A stretch of DNA of 64,000 nt from contig OX422184.1 in NCBI GenBank assembly GCA_949130485.1, positions 19,546,824 to 19,610,823 of the forward strand. Direction: 5' to 3'. Positions 41,663 through 53,117 of the stretch are shown piece by piece. The DNA comes from Agelas oroides. Its lineage: Eukaryota > Porifera > Demospongiae > Agelasida > Agelasidae. Position numbers and translations under genes: made by a program. The number at the start of each line of letters is the position of its first letter. The first letter of the stretch is position 1. The notes under the pieces were generated by a model. It was not told the DNA's origin and made no database searches. It saw only the letters and a program-made list of their open reading frames with translations.

Positions 41663-42431
41663 TTCCTGCTCTTTTTTTTTTTTGTATTGCTTTTTAGGAA
41701 TGTGTACAGTATGATAGTAGAAAGAGCTAAGAATTGTCATAAATTCAAACGCTTTGAAGTGAAATCGTCAATCCAAACACCAAACTTCGGGGGTTTTAGA
41801 AGTACAGTCCAAGCAAAGCCTCATAAAAACCAAGTGAAAAGCAGATGAGTTTAATAAGGCTTTGCATGCAAGCTTATAAATCCTGTGCTCATTTCACGTG
41901 GACTACTAATGGATTCACCGAAAAACTCTCCATAGACTGTCACCAGAGTATTGAGTCGTAAGACCCCATTACAGAACTGTTTGATGGTGAGTAGCTATAG
42001 TCTAAATCGGTTTGAAACAAACGCATAGGGGTCTGTGGAGCTGAACAACCACCAGTTCTGTGGCCACCTCTAGTGCAGAAGTTTTGGAATGAAGCCATGC
42101 ACTGTTGACTCGGTGCTACTAGAGTTTGAGTATACCAAGCTACCAATAGGCTGCCACTTGCTTCGTTGGAGGAATATGAAGACTCAGGCACAACACAAAA
42201 GGAGGATGTTAAGAAGACACCAGCCAAAGTGCTACCATCAACTCGCAGTAAACATTGTATGTGTACTATATGACTATAACAAGCAAATTTGAAATGTGAA
42301 AGTTGACAATAAAAAATTGAATATCAGTGGCTAGTGTTCTAAGGCATATGAAGTACTTGATGGTTCAAAACATTAGCTGGCATAGTACCGTCTATACCAC
42401 TTGAGCTTGGCTTTTGCAGCCTTCAAATTAG
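41663..42431. other. No gene recognised
   Basis: Short open frames only. A minus-strand frame at 41940-42227 has no recognised motif. Confidence 0.3.
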
Positions 42432-42911
42432 TCATACGAGCTGCTGCCCTTTTTTGTCAGGGTTCCTCCAATAACTACTATGGGAGGATACGCGGGAAGC
42501 TGCCCTTCCTTTCTCAGGGTCCTCCCAATAGCGGGTATGGGAGGATACGCGGGAAGCTGCCCTTCCTTTCTCAGGGTCCTCCCAATAGCGGGTATGGGAG
42601 GATACGCGGGAAGCTGCCCTTCCTTTCTCAGGGTCCTCCCAATAACGGGTATGGGAGGACGCCCTTTTCGTCTCAGGGTCCTTCCAATAACAGGCATGGG
42701 AGGACGCCCTTTTCGTCTCAGGGTCCTTCCAATAACAGGCATGGGAGGACGCCCGGGAAGATGCCCTGTGTTTCTCCGGGTCCTTCCAGTAATTAATACG
42801 GGACGCTTGCCTTTTTTCCCCCTTTGTTTCGCAGGTAGTTCTGCTTGTCCTGCGCTCGTTTCTTGCGGACATTACGCATATTGCGTTCGATGTAAAGTGC
42901 AGCACAACCAC
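42432..42911 (-). pseudogene. Second locus encoding YW-x-DPE-KRASS repeats
   Basis: The minus-strand frame (159 residues, open throughout) starts MVVLHFTSNAICVMSARNER, followed by repeats such as YWKDPETKRASSHACYW and YWEDPEKGRAASRVSSHTR. Units are 45 or 57 bp, the 57-bp ones carrying an extra RVSS-type insert. The basic Cys-containing head matches the locus at 3180-3592. No partner domain was identified. Confidence 0.5.
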
Positions 42912-43168
42912 GTCAACTGATCCACGAAATCAGAAACATGAAATATATTTATATCTCGAGAACTACTCAACGCACAAACACCGGACACGTACCAGCATGT
43001 AGCCAAGAGCCTGTAGATTCTACTGATGCTAATATTGTGGAGACTTCAACTTGTTTGAAGACAACACAGCAAGAAACGACAAATTTCACCGTCCGATTAT
43101 TGATCGAATCGGACTGGTCCATGTTCAGCTGCGCCCCTGAGTGTTCAAAGCAGCTACCGCTACCAAAA

Positions 43169-43880
43169 CAAGACTTAAAAAACATTAAAAATGTAAAAAG
43201 ATGTAGGGATGGCATGCCAAAAAATATGCAAACAAGGTAGAGATGATGCATGAAAGCAAAGGTCTACATATTGGCAAAGCCCCATCCCTACATCTTTTTC
43301 ACACTGCAGTTAGACAGCGTGCTCAAGAGCTGAATCTGCACCCAGAGCATAAAAACTGACCATCCAGCTGTATTTTATAGTGTGTAGCTATAAGTAAGGA
43401 ACTGAATACAGCTCCTTATCTACGTGGTGTCCATAAGCCATTCCCACATCCATGCAGTTATTAACGCTGTGCATGACTGCTTGAGTTTTACACACTGATT
43501 ACTATGACCAGTCTGCAGCCCACTCGAGCTCACTGTCTAGGTTATACCAGAGGCATATAACAAGGGTACCACTGTCACTACAAGTAGTATGTTAGCAATA
43601 AAACTACTAACCTTGGTAGCCACCTACAAGGCACACATATCTATACGCTCATATTAGCCTCGTTCCCAGGCCATATGGGAGGAGCTAGAAAGTGCATGGC
43701 CTGAGAATGAGGCTACAGCCATGAACTGCTAGTAAAGACTACCCATGCACTGTCTAACTACAGTGTGAAAAAGATGTAGGGATGGGGCTTTGCTTTCATG
43801 CATCATCTCTACCTTGTTTGCATATTTTTTGGCATGCCATCCCTACATCTTTTTACATTTTTAATGTTTTTTAAGTCTTG
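43169..43880. mobile_element. Foldback element, CATCCCTACATC family 2 (composite unit A, left part)
   Basis: Starts CAAGACTTAAAAAACATTAA, continues ATGTAAAAAGATGTAGGGAT, and is closed by the complement ending AAGTCTTG at 43880. A short TAGCCTC palindrome lies at about 43652-43715. Confidence 0.85.
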
Positions 43881-44843
43881 TTTCTGTACTTTTTTTGATG
43901 TTAATCTCAGTTACAGTTAGACCTAAGCCTAAGAAGAATATTTCAAGTGTAACCACAACACCAGAACTTGGAATGGTGTTGACAGTTTAGTAGTGATTCC
44001 AGGCATGTAATAATTATGTGCAATTTAGCCAGCTAGAACCTGCTAAAGGGCCAACCACTCTCCGTACCAAACTTTATGAAAGCAATTTCATGATTAAGTT
44101 GTCAATCACATGACGACTGACCAGCTGCAGCACAGAAAACTATCATACTGACAACAGACCATCCTAGCTTTACAGTTCACTGAAGCTGTGAGTAGGCTAG
44201 TTTTAGTGTAGCTATAAGTAGGCAGCTGAATGCAGCAGCGCCTTACCTACGTGGTGTTCATAAGCCTTGCCCAATGCCGCGGGGAAAAAAACCGTGCCAA
44301 CCATGCCCGCCCGCTCGCTTGTGTACTCTTGCTTCCAGACCAATGACCGTGGTCTTCGGTCTGGGAACGAGACTTCGTGTGCGCATGCGTACAAAATTAG
44401 AAAATGGCGTCCTTCGCAACGGACAGCAGCCTCAGAGTGTTGTGAATGGCTTATGTTGACCAGGGTGAATTTGAAGCTATGAAGACGCTGAGTGGTTGGG
44501 AAGCTGAGCGCTGTGATGAGCATCCGTTTCGTGCTAAAATCAAGGTGAGTACTTGAGCCGTTTTCGAGTTATCGTCGTTTGACAAGTGGTCTGAACAAAG
44601 AAAGAAAACGAAAAATGGTACTTTTGCTACCGCACACTTTTGCGTTTAGCTGTCTTCCGCGTGGCTTTTGGCCACTTATATGAGTCTTGCTGATCACAAA
44701 GGCACTCAAAGAGGATGTCTGGGCTCTTAAATAAGCTTTTAGCGTGCCAGTTTGTGGCGAAGTTATACGGCTTTTGCTTAAGTATTGCATGTATTGCGCG
44801 TCGGCGCCATCCCTACATAGAGAGTCTACCGACTCTCTGATAT
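43881..44843 (+). repeat. Exon-carrying repeat module, copy A
   Basis: Follows the foldback directly and ends GCGCCATCCCTACATAGAGA plus a hairpin (GAGAGTCTACCGACTCTC). It contains GTCTGGGAACGAGACT, AAAATGGCGTCCTTCGCAAC, the 33-codon open frame (44446-44544) and CTGTCTTCCGCGTGGCTTTT. The same order is found in copies B and C. Confidence 0.85.
44446..44544 (+). CDS. 33-codon exon-like ORF ending at a donor (module copy A)
   Basis: MAYVDQGEFEAMKTLSGW leads through WEAERCDEHPFRAKIK directly into GTGAGTACT, a consensus donor. A 14-codon upstream frame starting ATGGCGTCC stops immediately before this ATG (TGAATG). The ORF is kept in copies B (50020-50118) and C (52453-52551) with mostly conservative changes. 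Protein family not recognised. It may be a captured first exon with its promoter. Confidence 0.45.
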
Positions 44844-45079
44844 AGGGGTACTGAATGCCTTAGTTGCATACCCAGCAGCCACTCTGCATGTGCTATCACA
44901 ACTCAGTTACATACTTCACATCAGGACAGAGCCCATGCTGATTGGCTCATACTTGTGTGATAAGGCATTCAGAGGATTGCATGTGAGGGATAGTAGTTTT
45001 TTTCTTTTAAGCATTTAGTAGTATGATATGTTGTGTTATTTATCCCCCTCCTATAATATTATTACCTTCCTCCTCCCAG

Positions 45080-45253
45080 GAAAGGTGAACTTTATTGGCT
45101 CCAGTCATCAGTGGTGGCATCTGATGGTCGTCATTGCATTAATTGCATATACTCATCACATTGCCGTGGTGATACTCCTCTACTGGAGGGTACATGATTG
45201 CCTTTGTGTGGTGCCATGCAATGATGAGTGCATGGTTGCAATTTGCTTTTGAC
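45080..45253 (+). CDS. Possible terminal exon of a PAQR (adiponectin/progestin receptor-like) membrane protein
   Basis: After an acceptor (TCCTCCCAG) the frame reads GKVNFIGSSHQWWHLMVVIA then a hydrophobic helix and a stop at 45253. PGK-x-[DN]-x-x-G-x-SHQ-x-x-H-x-x-VV is the C-terminal motif of PAQR proteins, where the HxxxH histidines bind zinc. No upstream exons with the other PAQR motifs were found, so it could be an isolated relic. Confidence 0.45.
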
Positions 45254-45371
45254 AAGTACATTGAATATGCAGAATAGTGACAGACAAGACCTATAAAAAT
45301 CAATCTCACATAAATATCGATCCTACGTATGAAAGTCTTTTCCTTTCAATTCTGTCGGCAAACAGAGTCAG

Positions 45372-45680
45372 TCAGTTATCCTGAAGTCCTTTGTGCTTTG
45401 CAATTTTGGCAGCAATTCCCATTTGTCCAACTCTAGGTACTTTCAGAGCACGAATAAGAACCATCCAACTTGGCTCTCCCCGCATTTTAACATAGTCCTC
45501 CTGGCGCAGCCACGCAGCAATGACATCCTCAAGAAAAGTAAGCGAGTCCATTTTCCTTGTAAGTTTAGTGTGGTTAAGTCCCAAGACCAGTCCAAGTTCG
45601 TAGATTTGGTTCTTCTCCATCTCTAGCAGAGGGTCTGTGATATCCACCAAGTGCTGCATATCTGACGGCAGAGGTGGCAC
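45372..45680 (-). CDS. Death-domain protein, terminal exon
   Basis: Open from about 45680 (PPLPSDMQHLVDITDPLLEM), with a Death-domain-like core: IYELGLVLGLNHTKL, FLEDVIAAWLRQEDYV, PSWMVLIRALKVPRVGQMGI and AAKIAKHKGLQDN before the stop. The W-x-x-L-x-x-AL-x-x-P-x-VGQ pattern is common in Death domains of invertebrate immune and apoptosis proteins. An acceptor-like CTGAG lies just upstream; earlier exons were not identified. It is tail to tail with the PAQR-like exon. Confidence 0.6.
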   Translation of the reverse strand: MPPLPSDMQHLVDITDPLLEMEKNQIYELGLVLGLNHTKLTRKMDSLTFLEDVIAAWLRQEDYVKMRGEPSWMVLIRALKVPRVGQMGIAAKIAKHKGLQDN

Positions 45681-46232
45681 TCAGAGTGAAGTAATGGGTT
45701 GTAAACTAAAATTCAAGTTTACAATGTCATATATCCCACCTAGTATAGTTTTGCCTATACAACAGGTGGGGTTTAACTGTGATAATTTCCCTCCCTGAGG
45801 GCTACAAGGGAAATTATGGCTCGTAATTTCCTCTCCATGTATTTTTAGCTTACAGTCCACTACATTGCTATACTATAGTACAGATTTTATGCACAGTTGT
45901 GTGTAAATAATATTGAAAACAGTTGCACATGTACAGATGTGTTTACAGTAATAACAACAAAGGACCAATCAGGTGGGATATATTAGTTTAGTTATAGCAC
46001 AGGTGGCCAGGGATTTATGGCTATAGTAAACAAACCTTGTCCTCGGGCTACGCCCTTGGACTCGGTATAAATCCGTGGCACTATGCTATAACTATAACAT
46101 AACTGATTGCAACAACACGGTTCCAAGTTAAGTAATATTTGGAACACTCTAGGTAGGGCTTTGTACTAGTTGCAGGGATGACACCATAATGGTCGAGGTT
46201 ATCTAATGCATAAGCTGCAGGCCATTATTCCA

Positions 46233-46520
46233 TCATCTGAGTGCACTACTAATGCATGAGACATTGGGAGCTCTTTTTATTGACAACGCAGTAGCCTCAT
46301 GACTGATGGATTTGTGTCTAGAGTGCATGCGGCTGCCACTCAAATTGATGTCCTCCATCATAACGTTGTTGTCACATTCTGTAAAGTGAATACAGTGCTC
46401 CAGAGAAAAAGAGCCAACTTCGTGGTTAAGATCTTCTGCTATTTTCTTGACAAAGGTCATTTTGGGTTCATGAGAGGATACAACAAGCATTAAATTTTGT
46501 GCAGTTTTGTGGGAAGTCAC
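46233..46520 (-). CDS. Open frame of 95 codons, unknown
   Basis: Contains KMTFVKKIAEDLNHEVGSF and CIHFTECDNNVMMEDINL. It could be an upstream exon of the Death-domain gene because strand and distance fit, but no splice join was established and no domain is recognised. Confidence 0.2.
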   Translation of the reverse strand: MTSHKTAQNLMLVVSSHEPKMTFVKKIAEDLNHEVGSFSLEHCIHFTECDNNVMMEDINLSGSRMHSRHKSISHEATALSIKRAPNVSCISSALR

Positions 46521-47103
46521 ATGTTGTCACCTGACCTAGGTGTGCCACTATGGCTTTACCTTGTGAACTAATTTGGGAAGCACTTTTAGTTGTGATCTCT
46601 TCAGGCAATGCTAGTTAAGAGCTGAAAATTGAATTGTTCATTCTCCATCTGAAGATACACAAATGGAAAACTCAAACCGATAACAGTTCGATAAATATTC
46701 AACAAATGTCTGTTTTAAAGGTATAAAACGGTTTAGTTACAAACTCACTACCCACTACTAGTTAAGATACCAAACTTGCACAGTGTGTGAGTAATGCTCT
46801 AGTGATGCTACATTACAAAATTCAGTCCTTTCCAATTCGAACATAGAGGAATCTTTGTGTAAAAACCATGACAAAACCCCTAAAAGTGGCCATGTACTTA
46901 TCTTTATCACCATATTCAGAGAAAATGACTTTCTTTAAATCACTTTGTTTTCGCTTAAAACAGTAAGTGATATGCATAGCACACTGTTTTGGAGCTCAGG
47001 AAGTTCTCGATAGCCCTGTTTATACGCACCAACCCAAGTTACTTTAATCCGCATTAGAATCTGGATTAAATGTGTTCCCACGTGCAGCTGCTAAGCCGCT
47101 TTA

Positions 47104-47334
47104 GTGCATAAATATTCTCACACAACTAGTAGTTATGTGGCTGAGGGTCTGGACAACTTGTCATGTATACTGGCCACAAGAAGAAAATGTTTAAAACTCT
47201 GTCTTTTCTACAACATGGTTAACGGACTTACTATTTTTCCAAATCTTCCCACAATTTTTAGATCCACTCCTTATGGCAATTCTATCAGGTCAATTAACTC
47301 CAGCTCCATATGGTACAGCCACATGCACACATAG
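47104..47334 (+). pseudogene. Probable LINE reverse transcriptase C-terminal fragment
   Basis: LATRRKCLKLCLFYNMVNGL resembles the S-L-x-x-RR-x-x-x-x-L-x-x-x-YK-I-x-N-x-L segment near the C-terminus of LINE proteins. The expected downstream SFFPRT block is not seen in frame. Weak, motif-only call. Confidence 0.35.
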
Positions 47335-47497
47335 GCAGCAGACAATCCGCTTATAAACCATTCTAACTGTTTACATGCACTGTTCAGATTCTAATTGCAT
47401 GCAACCCAACTTCAACCCACATCTATTTGTTAAGTGCCATTTTTGTTACTCTTTCTTTCATCAACCAAAATATCTCGAGAATGGCTTAAGTACTCAC

Positions 47498-47656
47498 CGT
47501 GGTTGTAGCACGAAAACGATTCATACTTCAGTGCAAAGTGCTCGTGATCCATAGTGTCTTCATAGCTGTTCACCAAAGCTCTAGACATACTGCAGCTGCT
47601 GTCCGTTACAAATGACACTAGGCATGTTTTCCACTTAATTGCTCTCTCGCCGCCAT
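47498..47656 (-). repeat. Diverged, inverted copy of the exon-carrying module
   Basis: The minus strand reads ACAATGGCGGCG, TGTAACGGACAGCAGC, AGCTATGAAGACACTATG, GTTTTCGTGCTAC and a donor CACG/GTGAGTACTTAAGCC. These match the modules in order, including donor-flanking bases. The encoded frame differs (ends NSYEDTMDHEHFALKYESF) and has phase 1 at the donor. Confidence 0.5.
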
Positions 47657-48141
47657 TGTGTACTCTATTTAAGGCACTTGCACTTAATAAATGATGCCGT
47701 ATGCGCTTAATAAATAATATGCATCTGAATAGCAAGGCGTGCTAAGGTTGGCTTAATAACCAGAGTTTACGGTACCTTGTAACCAACCACATAATTATTG
47801 TTGAGTTCATGTACTCCCATTTTGCTTACTCCCATCATTATGTCTTCTAAATATCAACATCGGTGCTATTTCACCTACTATTCTCAAAAGGTTATTTTGC
47901 AATGGATGTTTTGGATGGTGTGACAATCACTTTGCCTGTCTATGAAGTAGGTATGACACAAGTTAACCCTTTTATGCTAAACTACGTGCATATCTTATTA
48001 GATTACTAAGATACATTTTTTTTGAATGAGCAGTCGAAATGGCACCATTTGATTATTGGTGGGCAAAATGACACTGATTCATTGACATAAAAGTCCCCCA
48101 ACCCTCATCCTATTAGTAATGCAATAGTCAATGAAGAAGTA

Positions 48142-48498
48142 CCGTATAGCGCTAAATTTTCAAGGGTCTAAATTTTCGCAAATAGCAGAAATAATTTCGC
48201 GAATTTGCATGCCGCACATGTAATATACTATGGGCGTGGCATACAAGCACCATCACCCTGTCGTTGTCCACTCGAGCTCGCAACTGTCACCTATGCCTAC
48301 TTCGAAGGTACCTCCTTGGAGAGAGTTCCTTGCAGATTTGGCAGCTTAGCCCCGGGATGTTGTCCATTGACGCTATTGCAGTCAGAGCGTGAAAACAGTA
48401 TGTCACGTGTCAAACTTTTGTTGAAATATGTTCACGAACAATTGAAAATTCGCTAAATTCGCGAAATTAAAGACCCACGAAAATGTGGCGCTATACAG
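48142..48498. mobile_element. pogo-like MITE with TIR CCGTATAGCGC and TA duplication
   Basis: TA precedes CCGTATAGCGCTAAATTTTC; the inverse GTGGCGCTATACAG is followed by TA. GGGTCTAAATTTTCGC inside is matched by GCGAAATTAAAGACCC. Confidence 0.75.
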
Positions 48499-48500
48499 TA

Positions 48501-49473
48501 AAGACTTAAAAAACATTAAAAATGTAAAAAGATGTAGGGATGGCATACCAAAAAGTATGCAAACAAGGTAGGGATAATGAATGAAAGCAAAGGTCAACAT
48601 ATTGGCAAAGCCCCATCCCTACATCTTTTTCACACTACAGTTAGACAGTGCATGGGGGGCTTCCTAAAACGTACCTTTATTACTGGCAGTTCATGGCTGT
48701 AGACTCGTTCTCAGGCCACTTCCTCCTCCCACGTGGCCTGGTAACGAGGCTAGTATGGCCCTCTTGGTAGCATTATGTTATACGGAACCTCTTCAACAAC
48801 TTAAGCAGTGTGTTGGAGTAAACTGCAGACTTATGATAGTGTCGTTAAAGTACATGGCATGGTTTTAGCCTCGTCCCCAGGCCACTTTCCTTCTCCCACG
48901 CCAGCTCAGGAATGAGGCTAATATGATCTAGCAGCATTGCATCTAGCCTCGTTCCCAGGCCGTTCCCGCCTCCAGTTTTTGATCGCTTGCAGTATAAAAA
49001 CGGAGGGGAAGGCCTGGGAGAAAGAGTCACGTGCGTGGCGTCAGGTAGACGTGAGGGTAGACGTGAGGGGGGCGGTGCCCGACGAAGAATTTCGAGGTCC
49101 TTCTTGTAATATCTTGTCCAAGAACTTGAAACTGTAACATTCGAAAGACAGCATCAATACAGCTCGTTGTTTGGTAGACTTGAGGCTGATCAATGCAAAG
49201 TTTGTGAGTTACAACGATCGGGCACTGCCCCCCTTGCGTCTACCTGACGTCACGCACGTGACTCTTTCTCCCAGGCCTTCCCCTCTGTTTTTATACTGCA
49301 AGCGATCAAAAACTGGAGGCGGGAACGGCCTGGGAATGAGGCTAATTGCATCAGCTGTAGTGTGAAAAAGATGTAGGGATGGGGCTTTGCCAATATGTTG
49401 ACCTTTGCTTTCATGCATTATCCCTACCTTGTTTGCATACTTTTTGGCATGCCATCCCTACATCTTTTTAGTC
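48501..49473. mobile_element. Foldback element, CATCCCTACATC family 2 (composite unit B), with nested MITEs
   Basis: Starts AAGACTTAAAAAACATTAAA and ends CCATCCCTACATCTTTTTAG. It contains a small TAGCCTCG palindrome (48868-48920) and a larger one (48944-49344). Confidence 0.85.
48944..49344. mobile_element. TAGCCTCGTTCCCAGGCC-family MITE
   Basis: Palindrome with TAGCCTCGTTCCCAGGCC ends and arms including GATCGCTTGCAGTATAAAAA and GGTAGACGTGAGG. It resembles the 60679-61132 copy. Confidence 0.85.
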
Positions 49474-50418
49474 TTGTTTCTGTACTTTGTTGATGTTAAT
49501 CTCAGTTACAGTAGACCTAAGCCTATTTCAAGTGTAACCACAACACCAGAACTTGAAACGGCACAGTTCACAGCTTAGTAGTGGTTCCAGGCATGTAACA
49601 ATTATGTGTAATATAGCCAGCTAGAACCTGATGAAGGGCCAACCACTCTCCCTGCCAAACTTTGTATACCAATTTCAGTTGTCAATCACATGACGACTGA
49701 CCAGCTGCAGCACAGAAACTACTATCATACTGACAACAGACCATCCTAGTTCAATTAAACTGTGAGTAGGCTATTTTAGTGTAGCTACAAGTAGGCAGCT
49801 GAATGCAGCGCCTTTCCTACGTGGTGTTCATAAGCCTTGCCCAATGCCGGCGGGGGAAAAAGACCGTGCCAGCCATGCGTCGATTTCGCTTGTGTACTAG
49901 TCTCGCTTCCAGACCAATGACGGTGGTCTTTGGTCTGGGAACGAGACTTCGTTTGCGCATGCGTACAAAATTAGAAAATGGCACCCTAAGCAACGGACAG
50001 CAGCCTCAGAGTGTTGTGAATGGCTTTTGTTGACCAGGGTGAATTTGAAGCTATGAAGACGCTGAGTGGTTGGGAAGCTGCGCGCTGTAATGAGCATCCG
50101 TTTCGTGCTAAAATCAAGGTGAGTACTTGAGCCGTTTTCGAGTTATCGTAATTTACAAGTGGTCTGAACAAAGAAAGAAAGAAAGAATAACAAAAATGGT
50201 ACTTTCGCTACTGCACACTTTTGCGTTTAGCTGTCTTCCGCGAGGCTTTTGGGCAACTATATGAGTCTTGCTGATCACAAAGCCACTCAAAGAGGAAACC
50301 TGGGCGCTTAAATAAGCTTTTAGCGTGTTTGTGGTGAAGTTATACGGGTTTTGCTTAAGTATTGCATATATTGCGTGTCGGCGCCATCCCTACATAGAGA
50401 GTCTACCGACTCTCTGAT
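49474..50418 (+). repeat. Exon-carrying repeat module, copy B (ORF 50020-50118)
   Basis: Same layout as copy A. The exon-like frame MAFVDQGEFEAMKTLSGW ends RAKIK at GTGAGTACT. It ends with GCGCCATCCCTACATAGAGA and the GAGAGTC/GACTCTC hairpin. A TA-flanked MITE abuts its right end. Confidence 0.85.
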
Positions 50419-50419
50419 A

Positions 50420-50768
50420 CCATATTACTTCGATCAGACGCCGTGACTACTATTCGAGGGCGGTGCTTTTTTTTCTTTGGGAAGCCACAGACATCAACGA
50501 CGGCTGGATAAGGTACATACGAGCTATACAGTGATGACTGTCAGTAGTACGCAGAGCCTCTCAGTTCTGCTGTCAGCTGAAACGAGTCGTACAACATGAA
50601 CAGCCCTTATGCTAGCCCGTTGATCGTTGTCAGAAATTATTCGCATACGTATGCGCGTGTGTCATGTATAGTAGCCGTGGCTACTATTCGAGGGCGGCAT
50701 TTATTTCGCTCAGAGCTGCTGACTGTGCAGCTACTATTTGAGGGCGGCGTCTATTCGAAGAAATACGG
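50420..50768. mobile_element. TA-flanked MITE with TIR CCATATTACTTCGA / TTCGAAGAAATACGG
   Basis: TA (50418-50419) and TA (50769-50770) flank imperfect TIRs, with CTACTATTCGAGGGCGG motifs near both ends and in the middle. Probably another pogo-like family. Confidence 0.65.
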
Positions 50769-51199
50769 TAGGCACAGATTTTTTGCCACAAAACAGCAAA
50801 GTCATGTTACTAGTTGCACAATCACTCATAACCATTCAAATACTTACACTGAGTGTTGTGTTGTTGATATTTTACTATAGAAAATAAAATTGCAGAGCAT
50901 TGGTTAGCAAATTTTTGGAAAGGTCTGTTTGATCTGGACAATGAGTAACATGTGACCATCTGTACAAACTGTAGTTTGTAAATTGTACATGCAGTTACAC
51001 CTAGATTACTCCAACCAGTTATACTCCAGAGTTTTGTCACTCGTCACCTTGCTAGGTTCTGTGCCCTGAAATTTTCCCATTGTAACAATGTTTCAAACCA
51101 CTTCTTAATACACTCAACCCCACAGTTATCTTAGCTATTTGCAGCTCTACTGAAGCACGAGCGATGCCTCGATAAGGATAATATGCCAAATCTAACTGC

Positions 51200-51381
51200 T
51201 GGCATAATTCCTTAATGCTAGAATTTGCCTATTACAAATTGTGGCAGTGCCCAACCTTCAAACTTACCAAGTGTATCAGTGCACATTTGGAGTGCGTGCG
51301 AATAGTCCAGTTCATTCTTCCGTGGAGTTTGCACTGCACCTGCAAATGGAAATGCGTACATCAATTACCTTGCAAGTTCGT
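51200..51381. repeat. Dispersed repeat, copy 1
   Basis: TGCTGGCATAATTCCTTAAT, ACCAAGTGTATCAGTG and GCACCTGCAAATGGAAAT recur in the same order at 54129-54323. No coding support. Confidence 0.7.
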
Positions 51382-51689
51382 ATAACTTGGAATCAGTTGA
51401 TATTTTATTGCGGTTGTAAGCATACTGGGAAAATCAGTGTTGTTTCAAATTGCTAATAAATTACAATGTACAGCCAGCAGAGAATTGCTTCAAACAGGTA
51501 GAAGCAACTTGCTAGGCGTCATTTGGATAAGCCAGTCCAGCCTAATTAACCCTTTATTTTAAGTTAACCCTCAGATGCGACAATGCTAATTGTAGCCTGA
51601 TGCGTTGGCAGATCAGACCGCTGACGGGGGGCAATATACATATAGTGTTATTATGCAGTGAGGGCAATAGGCAATTATGTAGTGAGGGC

Positions 51690-51961
51690 AATATACAAAA
51701 CACATTAAAAATGTAAAAGGATGTAGGGATGGCATGCCAAAAAGCATGCAAACAAGGTAGGGATGATAATAATAGTGAAGGTAAATTTACAAAGCCTCAT
51801 CCCTGCATCGTTTTCACATTAGTTTGCAACTGTAATGTAAAAAGATGTAGGGATAGGGCTTTGTAAATTTACCTTCAATATTATATCATCCCTACCTTGT
51901 TTGCATACTTTTTGGCATGCCATCCCTACATCCTTTTACATTTTTAACGTTTTTTAAGTCT
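51690..51961. mobile_element. Short foldback element, CATCCCTACATC family 2 (composite unit C)
   Basis: CATTAAAAATGTAAAAGGAT and its complement bound a 270-bp palindrome with a small loop near 51830; it has lost most of the interior. Confidence 0.85.
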
Positions 51962-52850
51962 TGTTTCTGTACTTTTTTTTATGTTAATCTCAGTTACAGT
52001 TAGACCTAAGCCTAAGAAGTTTCAAAACTTGAAACGGGATTGACAATTTAGTAGTGGTTCTAAGCGTATAATAAAAGTGTCAGCTAGAATCTGATGAAGG
52101 CCAACCACTCTCTGGAGCTCCGTAGATAAACCGATCTCCTGAATTTTCGATCACATGACGACTGACCAGCTGCAGCACAGTTTACTAAAGCTGTGAGTAG
52201 CTACTTTATTTAGTGCAGCTACAAATTGGCACCTGAATGCAGCGCCTTACCTGTGTGGTTTTCATAAACCTTGCCCACTACGACGGGAAGAGACCGTGCC
52301 AGCCGTGTGCGTGGGGGATCACTCGTGCACTAGCCTCGTTCCCAGACAAATGATCGCGGTATTTGGCCTGGGAACGAGACTACATGTGCGCATGCGTACA
52401 ACATTAGAAAATGGCGTCCTTCGCAACGGACAGCAGCCACAGAGTGTTGTGAATGGCTTTTATCGACCAGGGTGAATTTGAGGCTATGAAGACACTGTGT
52501 GGTTGGGAAACTGCGCGCTGTGATGAGCATCCGTTTCGTGCTAAAATCAAGGTGAGTGCTTGAACTGTTTTTGAGTTATCGTTGTTTGAACAAAAGTCGT
52601 AACAAGAAAGAAAGAAGACGAAAAATGGCACTTTTGCTATCGCACACTTTTGCGTTTTGCTGTCTTCCGCGTGGCTTTTGGCCACTTATATGAGTCCTGC
52701 AGATCACAAAGGCACTCAAAGAGGAAGCCTGGGTGCTTAAATAAGCTTTTTGCGTGTTTGTGGTGAAGTTATACGGCTTTTGCTTAAGTATTGCATATAT
52801 TGCACGTCGGGGCGCCATCCCTACATAGAGAGTCTACCGACTCTCTGATA
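51962..52850 (+). repeat. Exon-carrying repeat module, copy C (ORF 52453-52551)
   Basis: Same layout as copies A and B. The frame MAFIDQGEFEAMKTLCGW ends RAKIK at GTGAGTGCT. It ends CGCCATCCCTACATAGAGAG with the GAGAGTC/GACTCTC hairpin. Confidence 0.85.
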
Positions 52851-53117
52851 TAGTGTTCTGCAGTTTGTAATCCAACAAATGACTATGTTTAGTACCACTA
52901 ACTAACACCAATAAGGTTGAAAGCAGCGTACGTGTCACTGTCCATGAAGGTAACATGAAGGTAACATGAAGCAAACCTCCAACAAATATATTAGTTTGCT
53001 TGTTCTACTGTTAACTTGTTTCCCAAGAGATTTTCAGGGCATGTTTCATGAGATTTATCTTTCTCTCTCTACAACAAAGTTGACTAAGCAAACAGCACAC
53101 TTCATGCCTTGGGCATA

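Noticed and set aside
42428..42742. Alternative frame of the minisatellite reading RKEGQLPAYPPIPAIG repeats
   Set aside because: Both frames are open because the unit length is a multiple of three; the KRASS frame extends further into non-repeat sequence and agrees with the first locus.
49629..49640. CTGATGA near 49629 and 52090 as hammerhead cores
   Set aside because: No GAAAC box or stem follows at the right distance.
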